A stretch of DNA of 64,000 nt from Microbacterium sp. 18062 (GCF_902706225.1 NZ_CACSKB010000001.1:124001-188000), one strand, 5' to 3'; shown: positions 1 to 8,959, numbered from the stretch's first letter. Translations and numbers: made by a program. Notes: a model not told the origin generated them from the letters alone.

Positions 1-101
1 GGGACGAACCCCATCACGGGGACCGGCATCTGCTCGATCAGCTTCTCGCGCTCGATACGTGGATCAGGTGCATCCTCGGGAAGAAGTCCGGTGAACCGCA
101 T
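1..101 (-). CDS. N-terminus of an unknown gene running off the window
   Basis: An ATG at 101-99 on the minus strand opens a frame that stays open to the window edge (33 codons). It begins MRFTGLLPEDAPDPRIER. A GGGAG-type ribosome binding site lies just upstream. It follows the LuxR-type gene on the same strand by about 50 nt, so the two may be co-transcribed. The product is not recognised from this fragment. Confidence 0.45.
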   Translation of the reverse strand, partial: MRFTGLLPEDAPDPRIEREKLIEQMPVPVMGFV

Positions 102-152
102 CTCCCGATTGTCCGCCGACCGTGATCGAGCGACAAGAGGCGCGACGGCTGC

Positions 153-980
153 TCAGCGCGCCATCGTCAGCGCCGTCAGCTCGGCGCGGGTGCTCGCGCC
201 CGTCTTCCGCAGCAGATTCGACACATGGAACTTGACGGTGTTGCTGCTGATCCCGAGCTCCTCCGCGATCGCCCGATTCCGCGCCCCCGAGGTGACGAGC
301 CGGAGGACTTCGCGCTCGCGGCCGGTCAGTGGTGCGCCATCGGACACCGGCTCGATCGCAGCCCGCGGGTCGAGGGGGAGCCGCACCTCGAGCGACGAGC
401 CCCATCCCGGTGTCGATTCGACGGCCAATGCTCCGTCGAGCGCGGAGACCGTCTCCGCGATCGGGCGCAGCGCGTCATCGTGGACCGTCAGGTCGCCGCT
501 CCCGTCGTCGCGCACCCCGATCAGGAGGTTCAGTCCGTCGCAGTCCCACTGGATGCGCACGCGGTGGGTGTCGCCGCGGTCGACGAGCGTCAGCACCGCC
601 GTGCGGACGATGGCCCGCGCCGCGTGCGCGACCTCTCCGGGCAGGGCTCGACCGGTGGCGGGCGGCTCGACGAACTGCAGGTCGAGATCGCCGAAGCGGT
701 CGAGCGGACGAAGGTCGTCGCGCAGTCGGGCGAAGGCGTCTCCCACCGCTTCGAGCACGAAGCTGCGCTGATGGTCGGTCTCCGTCCGGATGCCGATCAG
801 CGCGGTGGTCGCGGTATCGATCGCGACGGTGCGCGCCGTGCGATCGTCGAGCCGGGGCGATCGCAGGATCGCCAGGAGCGACTCCAGTGTCACCGCGTGC
901 CGATCGGCCTGCTCGGCGACCGTCCGGTCGATCTCGACCAACATCCGTCGCGACCCCATCGAGGCTTCGTCGCCGCTCAT
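153..980 (-). CDS. LuxR-family regulator with degenerate histidine-kinase-like ATPase domain
   Basis: A 275-aa cytoplasmic protein with no membrane segment. Residues about 1-110 are helical. Residues about 115-205 resemble a GHKL ATPase: VRDDGSGDL looks like the G1 box, but the usual Asn of the N box is not visible in ARAIVRTAVLTLVDRG. The last 65 residues are a LuxR/GerE helix-turn-helix (PLTGREREVLRLV, then GISSNTVKFHVSNLL). Sensor and output thus appear fused in one chain, and kinase activity is doubtful. Targets are unknown; the nearest candidates are the HbpS-like and formaldehyde dehydrogenase genes upstream on the same strand. Confidence 0.75.
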   Translation of the reverse strand: MSGDEASMGSRRMLVEIDRTVAEQADRHAVTLESLLAILRSPRLDDRTARTVAIDTATTALIGIRTETDHQRSFVLEAVGDAFARLRDDLRPLDRFGDLDLQFVEPPATGRALPGEVAHAARAIVRTAVLTLVDRGDTHRVRIQWDCDGLNLLIGVRDDGSGDLTVHDDALRPIAETVSALDGALAVESTPGWGSSLEVRLPLDPRAAIEPVSDGAPLTGREREVLRLVTSGARNRAIAEELGISSNTVKFHVSNLLRKTGASTRAELTALTMAR

Positions 981-1048
981 ATCCCCAACCTAGGCGAGTT
1001 CGGCCCCCGCCCATATGGGTGGGGGCCACACACCCGTGTCGGAGTTCG

Positions 1049-1453
1049 TCACGCGAGCGCCGCGGCGCCCGCTTCGGCGACCGTCTGATCCTGCTCGCCT
1101 GAGCCGCCGCTCACCCCGACCGCCCCGACGACGACGCCGTCGACGGTCACCGGTACGCCGCCGGCGAAGATCGCGACCTTGCCGCCGTTGGTGGTGTGGA
1201 TGCCGAAGAACTGCTGCGTCGGCTGCGAGTTGTCGCCGAGGTCCTTGGTCTGGATGTCGAAGGCCCGCGAGGTCCACGCCTTGCTGATCGAGATGTCGAT
1301 GCTGCCGATCCACGCGCCGTCCTGACGGACGTGCGCGATCAGGTTCCCGCCGGCGTCGACGACGGCGATGTTCACGGGCTGGCCGATCTCGTCGGCGCGC
1401 TTCTCGGCGGCGGCGATGATCGTACGGGCGTCTGCGAGGGTCAAAGCGGACAT
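1049..1453 (-). CDS. GlcG/HbpS family heme-binding-like protein
   Basis: A 134-aa single-domain protein. The start at 1453 was chosen because AGGAGA lies 6 nt before the ATG and because family members begin with a similar LTLADARTIIAAAE helix. INIAVVDAGGNLIAH-like and GGVPVTVDGVVVGAVGVSGG stretches are typical of the GlcG/HbpS fold, which binds heme or small ligands and is often encoded beside oxidoreductases. Here it lies 61 nt downstream of the formaldehyde dehydrogenase gene on the same strand, so the two are probably one operon. Its exact function is not known. Confidence 0.8.
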   Translation of the reverse strand: MSALTLADARTIIAAAEKRADEIGQPVNIAVVDAGGNLIAHVRQDGAWIGSIDISISKAWTSRAFDIQTKDLGDNSQPTQQFFGIHTTNGGKVAIFAGGVPVTVDGVVVGAVGVSGGSGEQDQTVAEAGAAALA

Positions 1454-1514
1454 GGCATGTCTCCTTCTGGGGTGGATGTGGTGCGGTTGCTGAGGCCGGG
1501 TGGGATGCGGCCGA

Positions 1515-2735
1515 TCAGGCCGCGAGGTAGCCGTTGGGGTCGAGCACGTACTTCGTCGCGGCGCCGGCGTCGAACTCCGCATAGCCGCGGGGAGCGTCCG
1601 TCAGCGGGATCGCGGTGGCGTTCACGGCCTTCGCGATGGGCGCCCGATCGTGCAGGATCGCCATCATCAGCTGGCGGTTGTAGCGCATCACGGGACACTG
1701 TCCGGTCGTGAACGACAGCGACTTCGCCCAGCCGGTGCCCAGGCTGATCGAGAGCGCCCCGACCTTCGCCGCGTCGTCCACCGCGCCCGGGTCTCCCGTG
1801 ACGTAGAGTCCGGGGATGCCGATGGCACCGCCCGCGGCCGTCACGCCCATGAGCGAGTTCAGAACCGTGGCGGGTGCCTCTTTCGCATCGGCACCGTGCC
1901 CTTCGCTGCGTGCCTCGAACCCGACGGCGTCGATCGCGGAATCCACCTCGGGGATCCCGAGGATCTGCTCGAGCTGATCGGGGATGGTGCCGGCCCCGAC
2001 GTTCACGGTCTCGCAGCCGAAACTGCGCGCCTGCGCGAGACGATCCTCGTTCAGATCGCCGACCACCACGACGGCGGCGCCGAGCAGCTGTGCGCCGAGG
2101 GCGGCGGCGAGACCCACGGGCCCCGCGCCGGCGACGTACACGGTCGATCCCACCCCGACGCCCGCCGTCACCGCGCCGTGGAAGCCGGTGGGGAAGATGT
2201 CGGAGAGCATCGTCAGGTCGAGGATCTTCTCGAGGGCCTGTTCTCGGTCCGGGAACTGGAGCACGTTCCAGTCCGCGTAGGGAACGAGCACGTACTCGGC
2301 CTGCCCGCCGACCCAGCCGCCCATGTCGACGTAGCCGTAGGCGCTGCCGGGGCGATCCGGGTTCACGTTGAGGCAGATGCCGGTCTTGCCCTCCTTGCAG
2401 TTGCGGCATCGACCGCACGAGATGTTGAAGGGCACCGAGACGATGTCTCCGACCTTCACGAACTCGACGTCCGGACCCGCCTCCACGACCTCGCCCGTGA
2501 TCTCGTGACCGAGCACCAGTCCTTGGGGAGCGGTGGTCCGTCCGCGCACCATGTGTTGGTCGGATCCGCAGATGTTGGTCGCGACGGTGCGGAGGATCAC
2601 GGCGTGCGGCAGTTTGCGCCCCACGTTCGCCGGGTTGACGCCGGGACCGTCCTTGAGCTCGAAGGCCGGGTAGTCGGTGTCGATGACCTCCACGACACCC
2701 GGGCCCTGGTATGCGACGGCTCGATTTCCGGACAT
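1515..2735 (-). CDS. fdhA: Glutathione-independent formaldehyde dehydrogenase (zinc ADH family)
   Basis: A 406-aa medium-chain zinc dehydrogenase, close in length to the roughly 400-aa Pseudomonas putida enzyme, which oxidises formaldehyde to formate with tightly bound NAD. Catalytic zinc ligands are visible at C56 (NICGSDQHM) and H77 (GHEITGE). The structural zinc cysteines are C107, C110, C113 and C121. The Rossmann motif is VAGAGPVGLAAALGAQ. An AAAGGGGA ribosome binding site precedes the ATG. Broader dismutase or alcohol substrates are possible. An NAD formate dehydrogenase lies 5 kb away (7799-8959), so the two could complete formaldehyde oxidation to CO2. Confidence 0.85.
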   Translation of the reverse strand: MSGNRAVAYQGPGVVEVIDTDYPAFELKDGPGVNPANVGRKLPHAVILRTVATNICGSDQHMVRGRTTAPQGLVLGHEITGEVVEAGPDVEFVKVGDIVSVPFNISCGRCRNCKEGKTGICLNVNPDRPGSAYGYVDMGGWVGGQAEYVLVPYADWNVLQFPDREQALEKILDLTMLSDIFPTGFHGAVTAGVGVGSTVYVAGAGPVGLAAALGAQLLGAAVVVVGDLNEDRLAQARSFGCETVNVGAGTIPDQLEQILGIPEVDSAIDAVGFEARSEGHGADAKEAPATVLNSLMGVTAAGGAIGIPGLYVTGDPGAVDDAAKVGALSISLGTGWAKSLSFTTGQCPVMRYNRQLMMAILHDRAPIAKAVNATAIPLTDAPRGYAEFDAGAATKYVLDPNGYLAA

Positions 2736-3002
2736 CTTGGTCCCCTTTCCCGCAGAACATCTCTGCTCGTCTCAGCCTCGTCGCCCGAGCCGGCGCGCGG
2801 ATCATGCTGCGGAAGCGTTTCCCCCTACCCGAACGGGCAGTGCTGCTCGATCCGCGACACCGCGACGGAGAGGTGGTGAGGGCGGGGTATGCCTCATCCG
2901 TGTCACGGCGGTGTCGTGTCCGTCCGGGGCGGAGCGTGTCGTGATGCGACCACGTAAAGTGGATGCGCGTTTCCGCGGACTCGGAGGCGTGGAAAGGCGT
3001 GG
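2736..3002. other. Divergent intergenic region
   Basis: A 267-bp gene-free gap between fdhA (leftward) and the phytochrome gene (rightward). It must hold both promoters. GGAAAGG at 2991-2997 is the likely ribosome binding site of the phytochrome gene. No convincing operator was picked out. Confidence 0.5.
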
Positions 3003-5027
3003 GTGCCCGCGCGGAAGGACGAGGATCCCCTGAGCGGCGAATCGATGCACGGCGGTCCGTCCGTCGAGGAGCGACGGCGACTCGACCGATGCGCCCGAGA
3101 GCCGATCCACGCTCCGGGAGCGATCCAGCCGCACGGCGCCCTGATGGGCATCGATCCGGCCACGTTCGTCGTCACGATCGGGAGTGAGAACGTCGCCGAC
3201 CTGCTCGGAGTGCCCTCGCCGGTCCTCGGCCGCACGCTCGCCGAGGTGCTCGGAGCGGAATTCGCGGACGACGTGCAGGTGGCGGTCTCCGACGCGGACG
3301 TCGAGGCGAACCCGCTCGACCTCGTCGTGGGGGAGCGCGCCTTCGACGCGATCGTGCATCAGCTCGACGACGTGATCATCGTGGAGCTCGAACCCGTGCT
3401 GTCGACCTCTCTGCAGCATTCGACCTCGTCGTTGTACGTCCTGCTGCATCGGATCGCCAAGAGCTCCGACATCGAGGAGCTGCGCGCGGGCACGGCCCGG
3501 GGGCTGCGCGCACTCACCGGGTTCGACCGCGTGATGATCTATCACTTCCATCCGGACGGACATGGCGAGATCGTCGCAGAGGACCGCGCCTCCGACATGG
3601 AGCCGTATCTCGGTCTGCACTTCCCGGCATCGGACATCCCGGCCCAGGCTCGTCAGCTCTACCTGGCCAAGCTGTCCCGCGCGATCGTGGGGACCGCCGG
3701 CGACAGCGTCGGGCTGCTCACGCTCCGCGAGGATCGGGGCACGGCGCTCGATCTGAGCTGCGCGGAGCTTCGCAGCGTGTCGCCGCACCATCTGCAGTTC
3801 ATGCGCAACATGGGTCAGGACTCCACGCTCTCGTTCTCGCTGGTGCGCGACGGCGTGCTGATCGGCATGATCACGTGCGCCCACCGTTCGCAGCGTCGGC
3901 TGCCGTTCATCCTGCGTCGCGGCATCGAGGTGCTGGCCAACCAGGTCGCGCTGCAGCTGAGCGCCCTCGATCAGGTCGCGCACCTGCGTCGGCAGGTGTC
4001 GGTGCGCAAATGGCGTGCGCTCCTGATGGCGCAGATCAGCGTCACCGACGACATCGCCGAATCCCTGCTGCGCGGCGGGGTCACCGTGCGCGACCTCATC
4101 GAATCCGATGGGGCCGCAGTCCGGATCGGGGGAAGAACCCGGACGACGGGAGACGTTCCGGCGACGGCGGGGCTCGAGGCACTGTTCGCGCACGTCGAGC
4201 AGACCCCGGGCGGCGGGCCGTTCGTCAGCGACGCCCTCTCCGACGAACACCCGGCGCTGTCGGCCCTCGCTCCCACGGTCACGGGTGTGCTGATCGTTCT
4301 CGTGGGCGGAGCGGGGGACTACCTCGCGTTCTTCCGGAACGAAGTGCTGCGCAGCGTCGACTGGCTGGGCGATCAGACCGATGCGAACCGCGCGACTCCG
4401 CTCTCGCCGCGGACATCCTTCTCGGCGTGGACCGACAGCGTGGCGGGGACCTCGTCGCCTTGGGGCGAACTCGTCTCGGACGCCGCGGAGCTCGCGCGCG
4501 ACCTCGAAGGAACCCTGTTCCGAAAGGCCGAGTCCGAGCTGGCGCACCTCGCCATGCAGGACCCGCTCACCGGCCTGCCGAATCGGCGTCGCCTCATCGA
4601 CGAACTCGACGTCGCCCTGGGCGCGGGTGACGCGCACACGCGGGTGTCGATGCTGTTCATCGATCTGGACGGGTTCAAGGACGTCAACGACTCGTACGGC
4701 CACGACGTCGGCGATGCGCTGATCGTCACGGTCGCCGGGCGACTCCTCGCCGCCACCCGCGCCTCCGACACCGTCGCCCGCATCGGAGGCGACGAGTTCG
4801 TGGTGCTGTGCACCGATACCGATCCGTCGGATGCCGACCTCGTGGCCGCGCGCGTGCTCAGCGCGATCAGCGAGCCGGTGCGGATCGGCGGCGACGCCGT
4901 CACGGTCACCGCGTCGGTCGGTGCGGCCACGAGCAGCGGGGACGTCAGGACGATGGATCTCCTCCGGCAGGCGGACGAGGCGATGTACCGAGCGAAAGCC
5001 GCGGGAAAGAACGCCGTGTCGCGCTGA
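3003..5027 (+). CDS. bphP: Bacteriophytochrome with C-terminal diguanylate cyclase
   Basis: A 674-aa red/far-red photoreceptor fused to a GGDEF cyclase that would make c-di-GMP. Order: PAS2 (about 25-120), GAF (about 140-320), PHY (about 325-500), GGDEF (about 515-674). Cys30, just before AREPIHAPGAIQPHG, matches the biliverdin-attaching cysteine of bacteriophytochromes. PASDIP is at 208-213, the chromophore-pocket SPHHLQFMRNMG around 261-272, and the PHY tongue PRTSF at 469-473. The cyclase has an intact GGDEF (595-599) and an RxxD product-inhibition site (586-589). GTG 3003 follows GGAAAGG; ATG 3045 is the alternative. No heme oxygenase for biliverdin is in this window. Confidence 0.92.
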   Translation: MPARKDEDPLSGESMHGGPSVEERRRLDRCAREPIHAPGAIQPHGALMGIDPATFVVTIGSENVADLLGVPSPVLGRTLAEVLGAEFADDVQVAVSDADVEANPLDLVVGERAFDAIVHQLDDVIIVELEPVLSTSLQHSTSSLYVLLHRIAKSSDIEELRAGTARGLRALTGFDRVMIYHFHPDGHGEIVAEDRASDMEPYLGLHFPASDIPAQARQLYLAKLSRAIVGTAGDSVGLLTLREDRGTALDLSCAELRSVSPHHLQFMRNMGQDSTLSFSLVRDGVLIGMITCAHRSQRRLPFILRRGIEVLANQVALQLSALDQVAHLRRQVSVRKWRALLMAQISVTDDIAESLLRGGVTVRDLIESDGAAVRIGGRTRTTGDVPATAGLEALFAHVEQTPGGGPFVSDALSDEHPALSALAPTVTGVLIVLVGGAGDYLAFFRNEVLRSVDWLGDQTDANRATPLSPRTSFSAWTDSVAGTSSPWGELVSDAAELARDLEGTLFRKAESELAHLAMQDPLTGLPNRRRLIDELDVALGAGDAHTRVSMLFIDLDGFKDVNDSYGHDVGDALIVTVAGRLLAATRASDTVARIGGDEFVVLCTDTDPSDADLVAARVLSAISEPVRIGGDAVTVTASVGAATSSGDVRTMDLLRQADEAMYRAKAAGKNAVSR

Positions 5028-5094
5028 CCGCCGGCCCGTGCGGACGCGGGTTCCGGCGTCTCGTCAACCCCCGAAGGGGCGCTCTCGCGGCTCG

Positions 5095-5100
5095 TAGGGT
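5095..5100 (+). promoter_or_regulatory. Leaderless-type -10 box
   Basis: TAGGGT followed by 7 nt and then the ATG of the 58-aa gene, the spacing expected when transcription starts at the start codon. Confidence 0.55.
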
Positions 5101-5107
5101 GGTCCGT

Positions 5108-5284
5108 ATGGACACGACGAACGACATGACGGATGACGAGAAGCGCCACGATCAGCTGACGACCGCGCCGAACGCGACCGAAGACGACGCGAAGCCGCGC
5201 ATCGTGGTCAGCGAGCACGACGGAGTGAAGCGGGTCGACATCGCAGAAGACGCGGCCGTCCGCCCGAGCGATCCGCGCGACTGA
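5108..5284 (+). CDS. Small acidic hypothetical protein (58 aa)
   Basis: Hydrophilic, no signal peptide or membrane helix. It reads MDTTNDMTDDEKRHDQ at the N-terminus and ends in KRVDIAEDAAVRPSDPRD. Support comes from the TAGGGT box 7 nt upstream, normal codon bias, and a position between two annotated genes. It is not recognised; the many Asp/Glu residues and lack of hydrophobic core suggest a disordered protein. Confidence 0.55.
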   Translation: MDTTNDMTDDEKRHDQLTTAPNATEDDAKPRIVVSEHDGVKRVDIAEDAAVRPSDPRD

Positions 5285-5299
5285 CCCGCGCGGTGGCGA

Positions 5300-5884
5300 T
5301 CAGGAGTCGGGACGCTCGATGAGCAGCAGGCTCTGCTTGGTGTCGGCGAGGATGACCCAGCCGTCGCCGAACTGGTAGGTCAGGCCGTACCCGTCCTTGG
5401 TCTGTACGGCCGTCTCGGGCGCCTCGGTGATGAAATCCCCCGAGGTGTCGTCGATCCTCTGCCATCCGGCGGCGAGCAGCTCGGCGCGAGCGTCGGCGGC
5501 GGCCGCCGCCGAGATCGGGGCCCAGCCGAAGATCTGCACGTAGTCGCTCGCCACGCTGTAGTCGCCCCACACGCATTCGATGCCCTCGTCGATGACCAGA
5601 CTGCCCACTCGGAAGACGTTCTGCCGGTATGTCCAGTCATGGGCGTCGAACTCGTCGATGACCGATTGGGGGATGAGGGTCTCGCAGGTCGGGGAGGTCG
5701 CATCCGGGGTCGGGGACGTCGTCGCCGTCGAGGCGGGGCTCGGCTCGGCGGCTTCCACGGGAGTCGTCGCCGTCGCCGACGCCGACGACTCCTGTTCCGT
5801 GCCGCCGGCGCAGCCGGCGAGCAGCAGGGCGGACATCGCCGCGAGGGCGGTGAGGGCGACGGCGCGCGGGGTGCGGAACGTCAT
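5300..5884 (-). CDS. Secreted lipoprotein of unknown function
   Basis: A 194-aa protein with a lipoprotein signal: MTFRTPR, a hydrophobic stretch, then the lipobox LLAGC with Cys25. A Ser/Thr/Ala/Pro-rich linker (about 28-66) leads to a globular domain of about 125 residues with CETLIPQSVIDEF and ECVWGDY. The two cysteines (67 and about 103) could form a disulfide. The ATG overlaps the stop of the upstream phosphatase gene (ATGA), so the two are translationally coupled. The family is common in Microbacteriaceae but its role is not known. Confidence 0.8.
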   Translation of the reverse strand: MTFRTPRAVALTALAAMSALLLAGCAGGTEQESSASATATTPVEAAEPSPASTATTSPTPDATSPTCETLIPQSVIDEFDAHDWTYRQNVFRVGSLVIDEGIECVWGDYSVASDYVQIFGWAPISAAAAADARAELLAAGWQRIDDTSGDFITEAPETAVQTKDGYGLTYQFGDGWVILADTKQSLLLIERPDS

Positions 5885-6726
5885 GCGGCGGACTCCGTTG
5901 CGGTATCGGGCGAGAAGAAATCGAGGAAGGGCGTGTGCAGCGTGCCGTTGGTCGCGAGCACAGAGCGCTCGGAGAGCGACTCGGCGCCGCTGAACGCGGT
6001 CAGACGCCCGCCCGCCTCGGTGATGATCGGATGGTGTGCGGCGATGTCGTACTCCTTCACGCCGAACTCGGCAACCATCTCGAGCCGCCCCTCGGCCAGC
6101 AGCATGAACGGCCATGCGTCGCCGTAGCCGCGGTCGCGCCACACCGTGCGCGAGAGGCGCACCAGATCGTCGAGCCTTCCGACCTCGTCCCACTGGGAGA
6201 TGCTCTGGAAGCTCACGCTCGCCTCTTCGAGGCTCGACACGTCGGAGACGTGCAGGCGGCGCGGAACGCCGCCGATCGTGGTCCATGCGCCGTCGCCCTC
6301 GGACGCCCACCAGCGGCGGCCGATCGCGGGCTGGCTGACGACCCCGACACGGGGGATCCCGTCGACCGCGAGCGCGATCAGGGTCGCCCACATCGGCACG
6401 CCCTTCAGATAGTTCGCGGTGCCGTCGATGGGATCGATGATCCACTGCCGCCGGCTGTCGCCCTCCACGCCGAACTCTTCGCCGAAGATCGCGTCATCCG
6501 GGCGTTCCGCCGAGAGGATCTCCCGGATGGCGCGCTCGGTGGCGAGATCGGCCTCCGTGACGTACGAGGCATCGGCCTTCGTGCGGATATCGAGGTCCGC
6601 CGCGTCGAAGCGCGCCATCGAGTGCGCGTCGGCCGCGTCGGCCAGACGGAGGGCGAGCGCGAGATCGTCTCGGAAGGCTCCCCGTGCATTCGACTCCGAA
6701 CCGGCGGCGCGGGAGTCGGGGGTCAT
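5881..6726 (-). CDS. hisN: Inositol-monophosphatase-fold phosphatase, probable histidinol-phosphatase
   Basis: A 281-aa member of the Mg-dependent inositol monophosphatase superfamily. Metal-binding motifs are visible: GEEFG, IDPIDGTANYLKG, and YGDAWPFMLLAEGRLE followed by KEYDIAAHHPIITEAGG. This is the actinobacterial HisN subtype, which dephosphorylates histidinol phosphate. Other phosphomonoesters cannot be excluded, and no other his gene is near. The start at 6726 fits family length; the frame is open further upstream but there the protein is low-complexity Arg-rich shadow sequence. It overlaps the lipoprotein gene by 4 nt. Confidence 0.82.
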   Translation of the reverse strand: MTPDSRAAGSESNARGAFRDDLALALRLADAADAHSMARFDAADLDIRTKADASYVTEADLATERAIREILSAERPDDAIFGEEFGVEGDSRRQWIIDPIDGTANYLKGVPMWATLIALAVDGIPRVGVVSQPAIGRRWWASEGDGAWTTIGGVPRRLHVSDVSSLEEASVSFQSISQWDEVGRLDDLVRLSRTVWRDRGYGDAWPFMLLAEGRLEMVAEFGVKEYDIAAHHPIITEAGGRLTAFSGAESLSERSVLATNGTLHTPFLDFFSPDTATESAA

Positions 6727-6836
6727 GGGGCAAGGATACCGGGCGGAGAAACTGCCCCCCGTATGCGGAGGAAACGGCGCCGGCCCGAGAACGGTCGTGC
6801 ACCGACCGGTTCGGCCCGCCTCCGCGTCTCCACACG

Positions 6837-7721
6837 TCAGGGCTCGAGGTCGAGGGCGGCGGCGAGCGCGAGCGCGATCGGGGGCCTCGGCTCGTCCGAG
6901 AGCTGCGCGAGGGCGATCGGCAGGATCACGGCGGGCTCGACCAGTCGCAGCGCACGCATGCGGGGAGCGGCGCCCTCCGCGGACAGGGCGGATCGCGGCA
7001 CGACGGCGGCCCATCGTCCGGTGCGGGCCAGGGCGAGCAGCCCTTCGATCGAATCGCTCTCGATGCGCGGCGCGAGCGTGATCCCCTGCTGCCGGAGCAC
7101 GGCGTCGAGCAGCTGCCGGGCACGCATGTGGGGCTCGAGCAGGCAGAGCGGGAGCGCGGACAGCTCGCGCCCGGGCAGGTCGCTTCGATCGGCGGGGATG
7201 ATCTCCGGCGCTCCCACGACGACCATGCTCTCCTCGTAGAGGGGTGTGACGACGAGGCCTTCGGTGTCCTCGATGGAGGGGTGGATGAGTCCCGCGTCCA
7301 GTTCATAGCGACGGAGACGGCGTGCGATCTCCTCGCTCGTCAGGCCCGTCAGCATCCTCACCCGTGTCAGCGGATGCCGGGTCGCCAGCGCGGTGAGCAG
7401 CGTTGCGGCGCGGGGGAGCGCGGAGGGGATGACGCCGAACCGGACCTCGGCCCTGAGACGGTCTCGGGCGGCGTCCAGCTCGTCACGGAGGGCGCGATCG
7501 TCGGCGAGGACCCGTCTGGACCACACGAGCGCGAGTTCGCCCTCCGGTGTGAGCCCCTCGAAGACCCGGCCGCGGCGCACCAGGGGCACACCGAGCTCTG
7601 CTTCGAGCTTGCGGATCGCCTCGGAGAGCGCCGAGGGCGAGACGTAGCAGGCGGCCGCGGCCCGGCCGAAGTGCTGCTCGCGCGCGACGGCGACGAAGTA
7701 CTCGAGCTGGGTCAGCTGCAT
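6837..7721 (-). CDS. LysR-family transcriptional regulator
   Basis: 294 aa with a standard LysR layout: winged helix at 1-60 (MQLTQLEYFVAVAREQHFGRA, SPSALSEAIRKLE), a linker helix, and an effector-binding domain from about 90. It lies 77 nt downstream of the formate dehydrogenase gene on the same strand. LysR regulators usually act on neighbouring genes, so the formate dehydrogenase is the likely target. The inducer could be formate or a related C1 compound, but nothing in the sequence fixes it. Confidence 0.88.
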   Translation of the reverse strand: MQLTQLEYFVAVAREQHFGRAAAACYVSPSALSEAIRKLEAELGVPLVRRGRVFEGLTPEGELALVWSRRVLADDRALRDELDAARDRLRAEVRFGVIPSALPRAATLLTALATRHPLTRVRMLTGLTSEEIARRLRRYELDAGLIHPSIEDTEGLVVTPLYEESMVVVGAPEIIPADRSDLPGRELSALPLCLLEPHMRARQLLDAVLRQQGITLAPRIESDSIEGLLALARTGRWAAVVPRSALSAEGAAPRMRALRLVEPAVILPIALAQLSDEPRPPIALALAAALDLEP

Positions 7722-7798
7722 CCTTGCCCCTTCCCGGTGCGGGCATCGTCGCCGCCCGCACCGGAGAGGAACGGTCCATCGACCCCGTGGCGCGAGCC

Positions 7799-8959
7799 TC
7801 AGTCCTTCTTAGCGTAGGAGTGCGCGCCCGTCCCGGCGTAGGCGCCGCCCGCGACGATCAGGTACTCGGCCCGGATCGGACGCTCCTCGAAGAACGACTC
7901 CAGGATCTCCCGCGTGCCCGCCGCATACCGCGTCTGCGCCGTCAGCGAGGTGCCGGAGGTGTGCGGAGTCATGCCGTGATGCGGCATGGTCCGCCACGGG
8001 TGGTCGGCGGGCGCCGGCTGCGGGAACCACACGTCGCCGGCGTACCCGGCGAGCCGACCGCTCTCCAGCGCCCGCACGATCGCGTCCCGATCCGCGATGG
8101 CGCCCCGTGCGGGGTTCACGATGTACGAGCCGCGGCGCATGGTGGACAGCAGCTCGTCGTCCAGGAGGCCCTGGGTCTCTGCCGTGAGCGGGGCGTGCAC
8201 GGTGAGCACGTCGACCGCCGTGACGAGCGAGCGGATGTCCTCGTGGAAGGTGAGTCCGAGCCTCTCCTCGACGTCGGCGGGGAGACGGTGGCGGTCGGTG
8301 TAGTGCAGTCGCACGTCGAACGGCGCGAGGCGCTCCAGGACCGCGCGGCCGATACGACCGGCTGCGAACACGCCCACGTCCATGCCCTCCAGGTCATACG
8401 ACCGGGAGATCGCATCGGCGATGTCCCACCCGCCGTCGACGACGATCTTGTGCTGCGGGATGTAGTCCCGCACGAGGGCGAGCACCTGCATCACGGTGTG
8501 CTCGGCGACGCTGATCGAGTTGCAGTACGTCACCTCCGCCACGGTGATGCCCTTCTCGATCGCCGCCGGCAGGTCCACATGGTCGGAGCCGATGCCCGCG
8601 GTGATCGCGATCTGCAGCCTCTCCGCCTTCGCCAGCCGCTCGGGGGTGAGGTAGGCGGGCCAGAACGGCTGGGAGATGACGACGTCGGCGTCCGGCAGCT
8701 CGCGGTCGAGGACCGAGTCATCGCCCTCCTTGCTGTCGGTGACGACCACCTCGTGCCCGAGGCCTTCGAGCCAGCCCACCAGACCCAGGCCGCCGGAGAC
8801 CGAGCCGAGCAGCTCGCCCGGAGTGAAGTCGATCGCGCTCGGCGTCGGGAGGGTCTGCCCGTTCGGGTAGCGCTCGATCACCGGCAGCGAGTCGCGAGCG
8901 TATTGGGGCGGGTATCCGCCGGTGGGGTCCGGGTAGAGAACGATCAGCACCTTTGCCAT
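7799..8959 (-). CDS. fdh: NAD-dependent formate dehydrogenase
   Basis: A 386-aa metal-free D-2-hydroxyacid dehydrogenase family enzyme that oxidises formate to CO2 with NAD+. Diagnostic residues of the Pseudomonas sp. 101 type are all present, shifted by one: N147 (TYCNSISVAEH), R285 (NPARG), Q314 and H333 (GMTPHTSGTSLTAQTRYAAG). D222-R223 in LHYTDRHRLP indicates NAD rather than NADP. The nucleotide loop is AAGRIGRAVL (199-208). GGAGG lies 6 nt before the ATG. It forms a unit with the LysR gene and may act after the formaldehyde dehydrogenase at 1515-2735. Confidence 0.93.
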   Translation of the reverse strand: MAKVLIVLYPDPTGGYPPQYARDSLPVIERYPNGQTLPTPSAIDFTPGELLGSVSGGLGLVGWLEGLGHEVVVTDSKEGDDSVLDRELPDADVVISQPFWPAYLTPERLAKAERLQIAITAGIGSDHVDLPAAIEKGITVAEVTYCNSISVAEHTVMQVLALVRDYIPQHKIVVDGGWDIADAISRSYDLEGMDVGVFAAGRIGRAVLERLAPFDVRLHYTDRHRLPADVEERLGLTFHEDIRSLVTAVDVLTVHAPLTAETQGLLDDELLSTMRRGSYIVNPARGAIADRDAIVRALESGRLAGYAGDVWFPQPAPADHPWRTMPHHGMTPHTSGTSLTAQTRYAAGTREILESFFEERPIRAEYLIVAGGAYAGTGAHSYAKKD

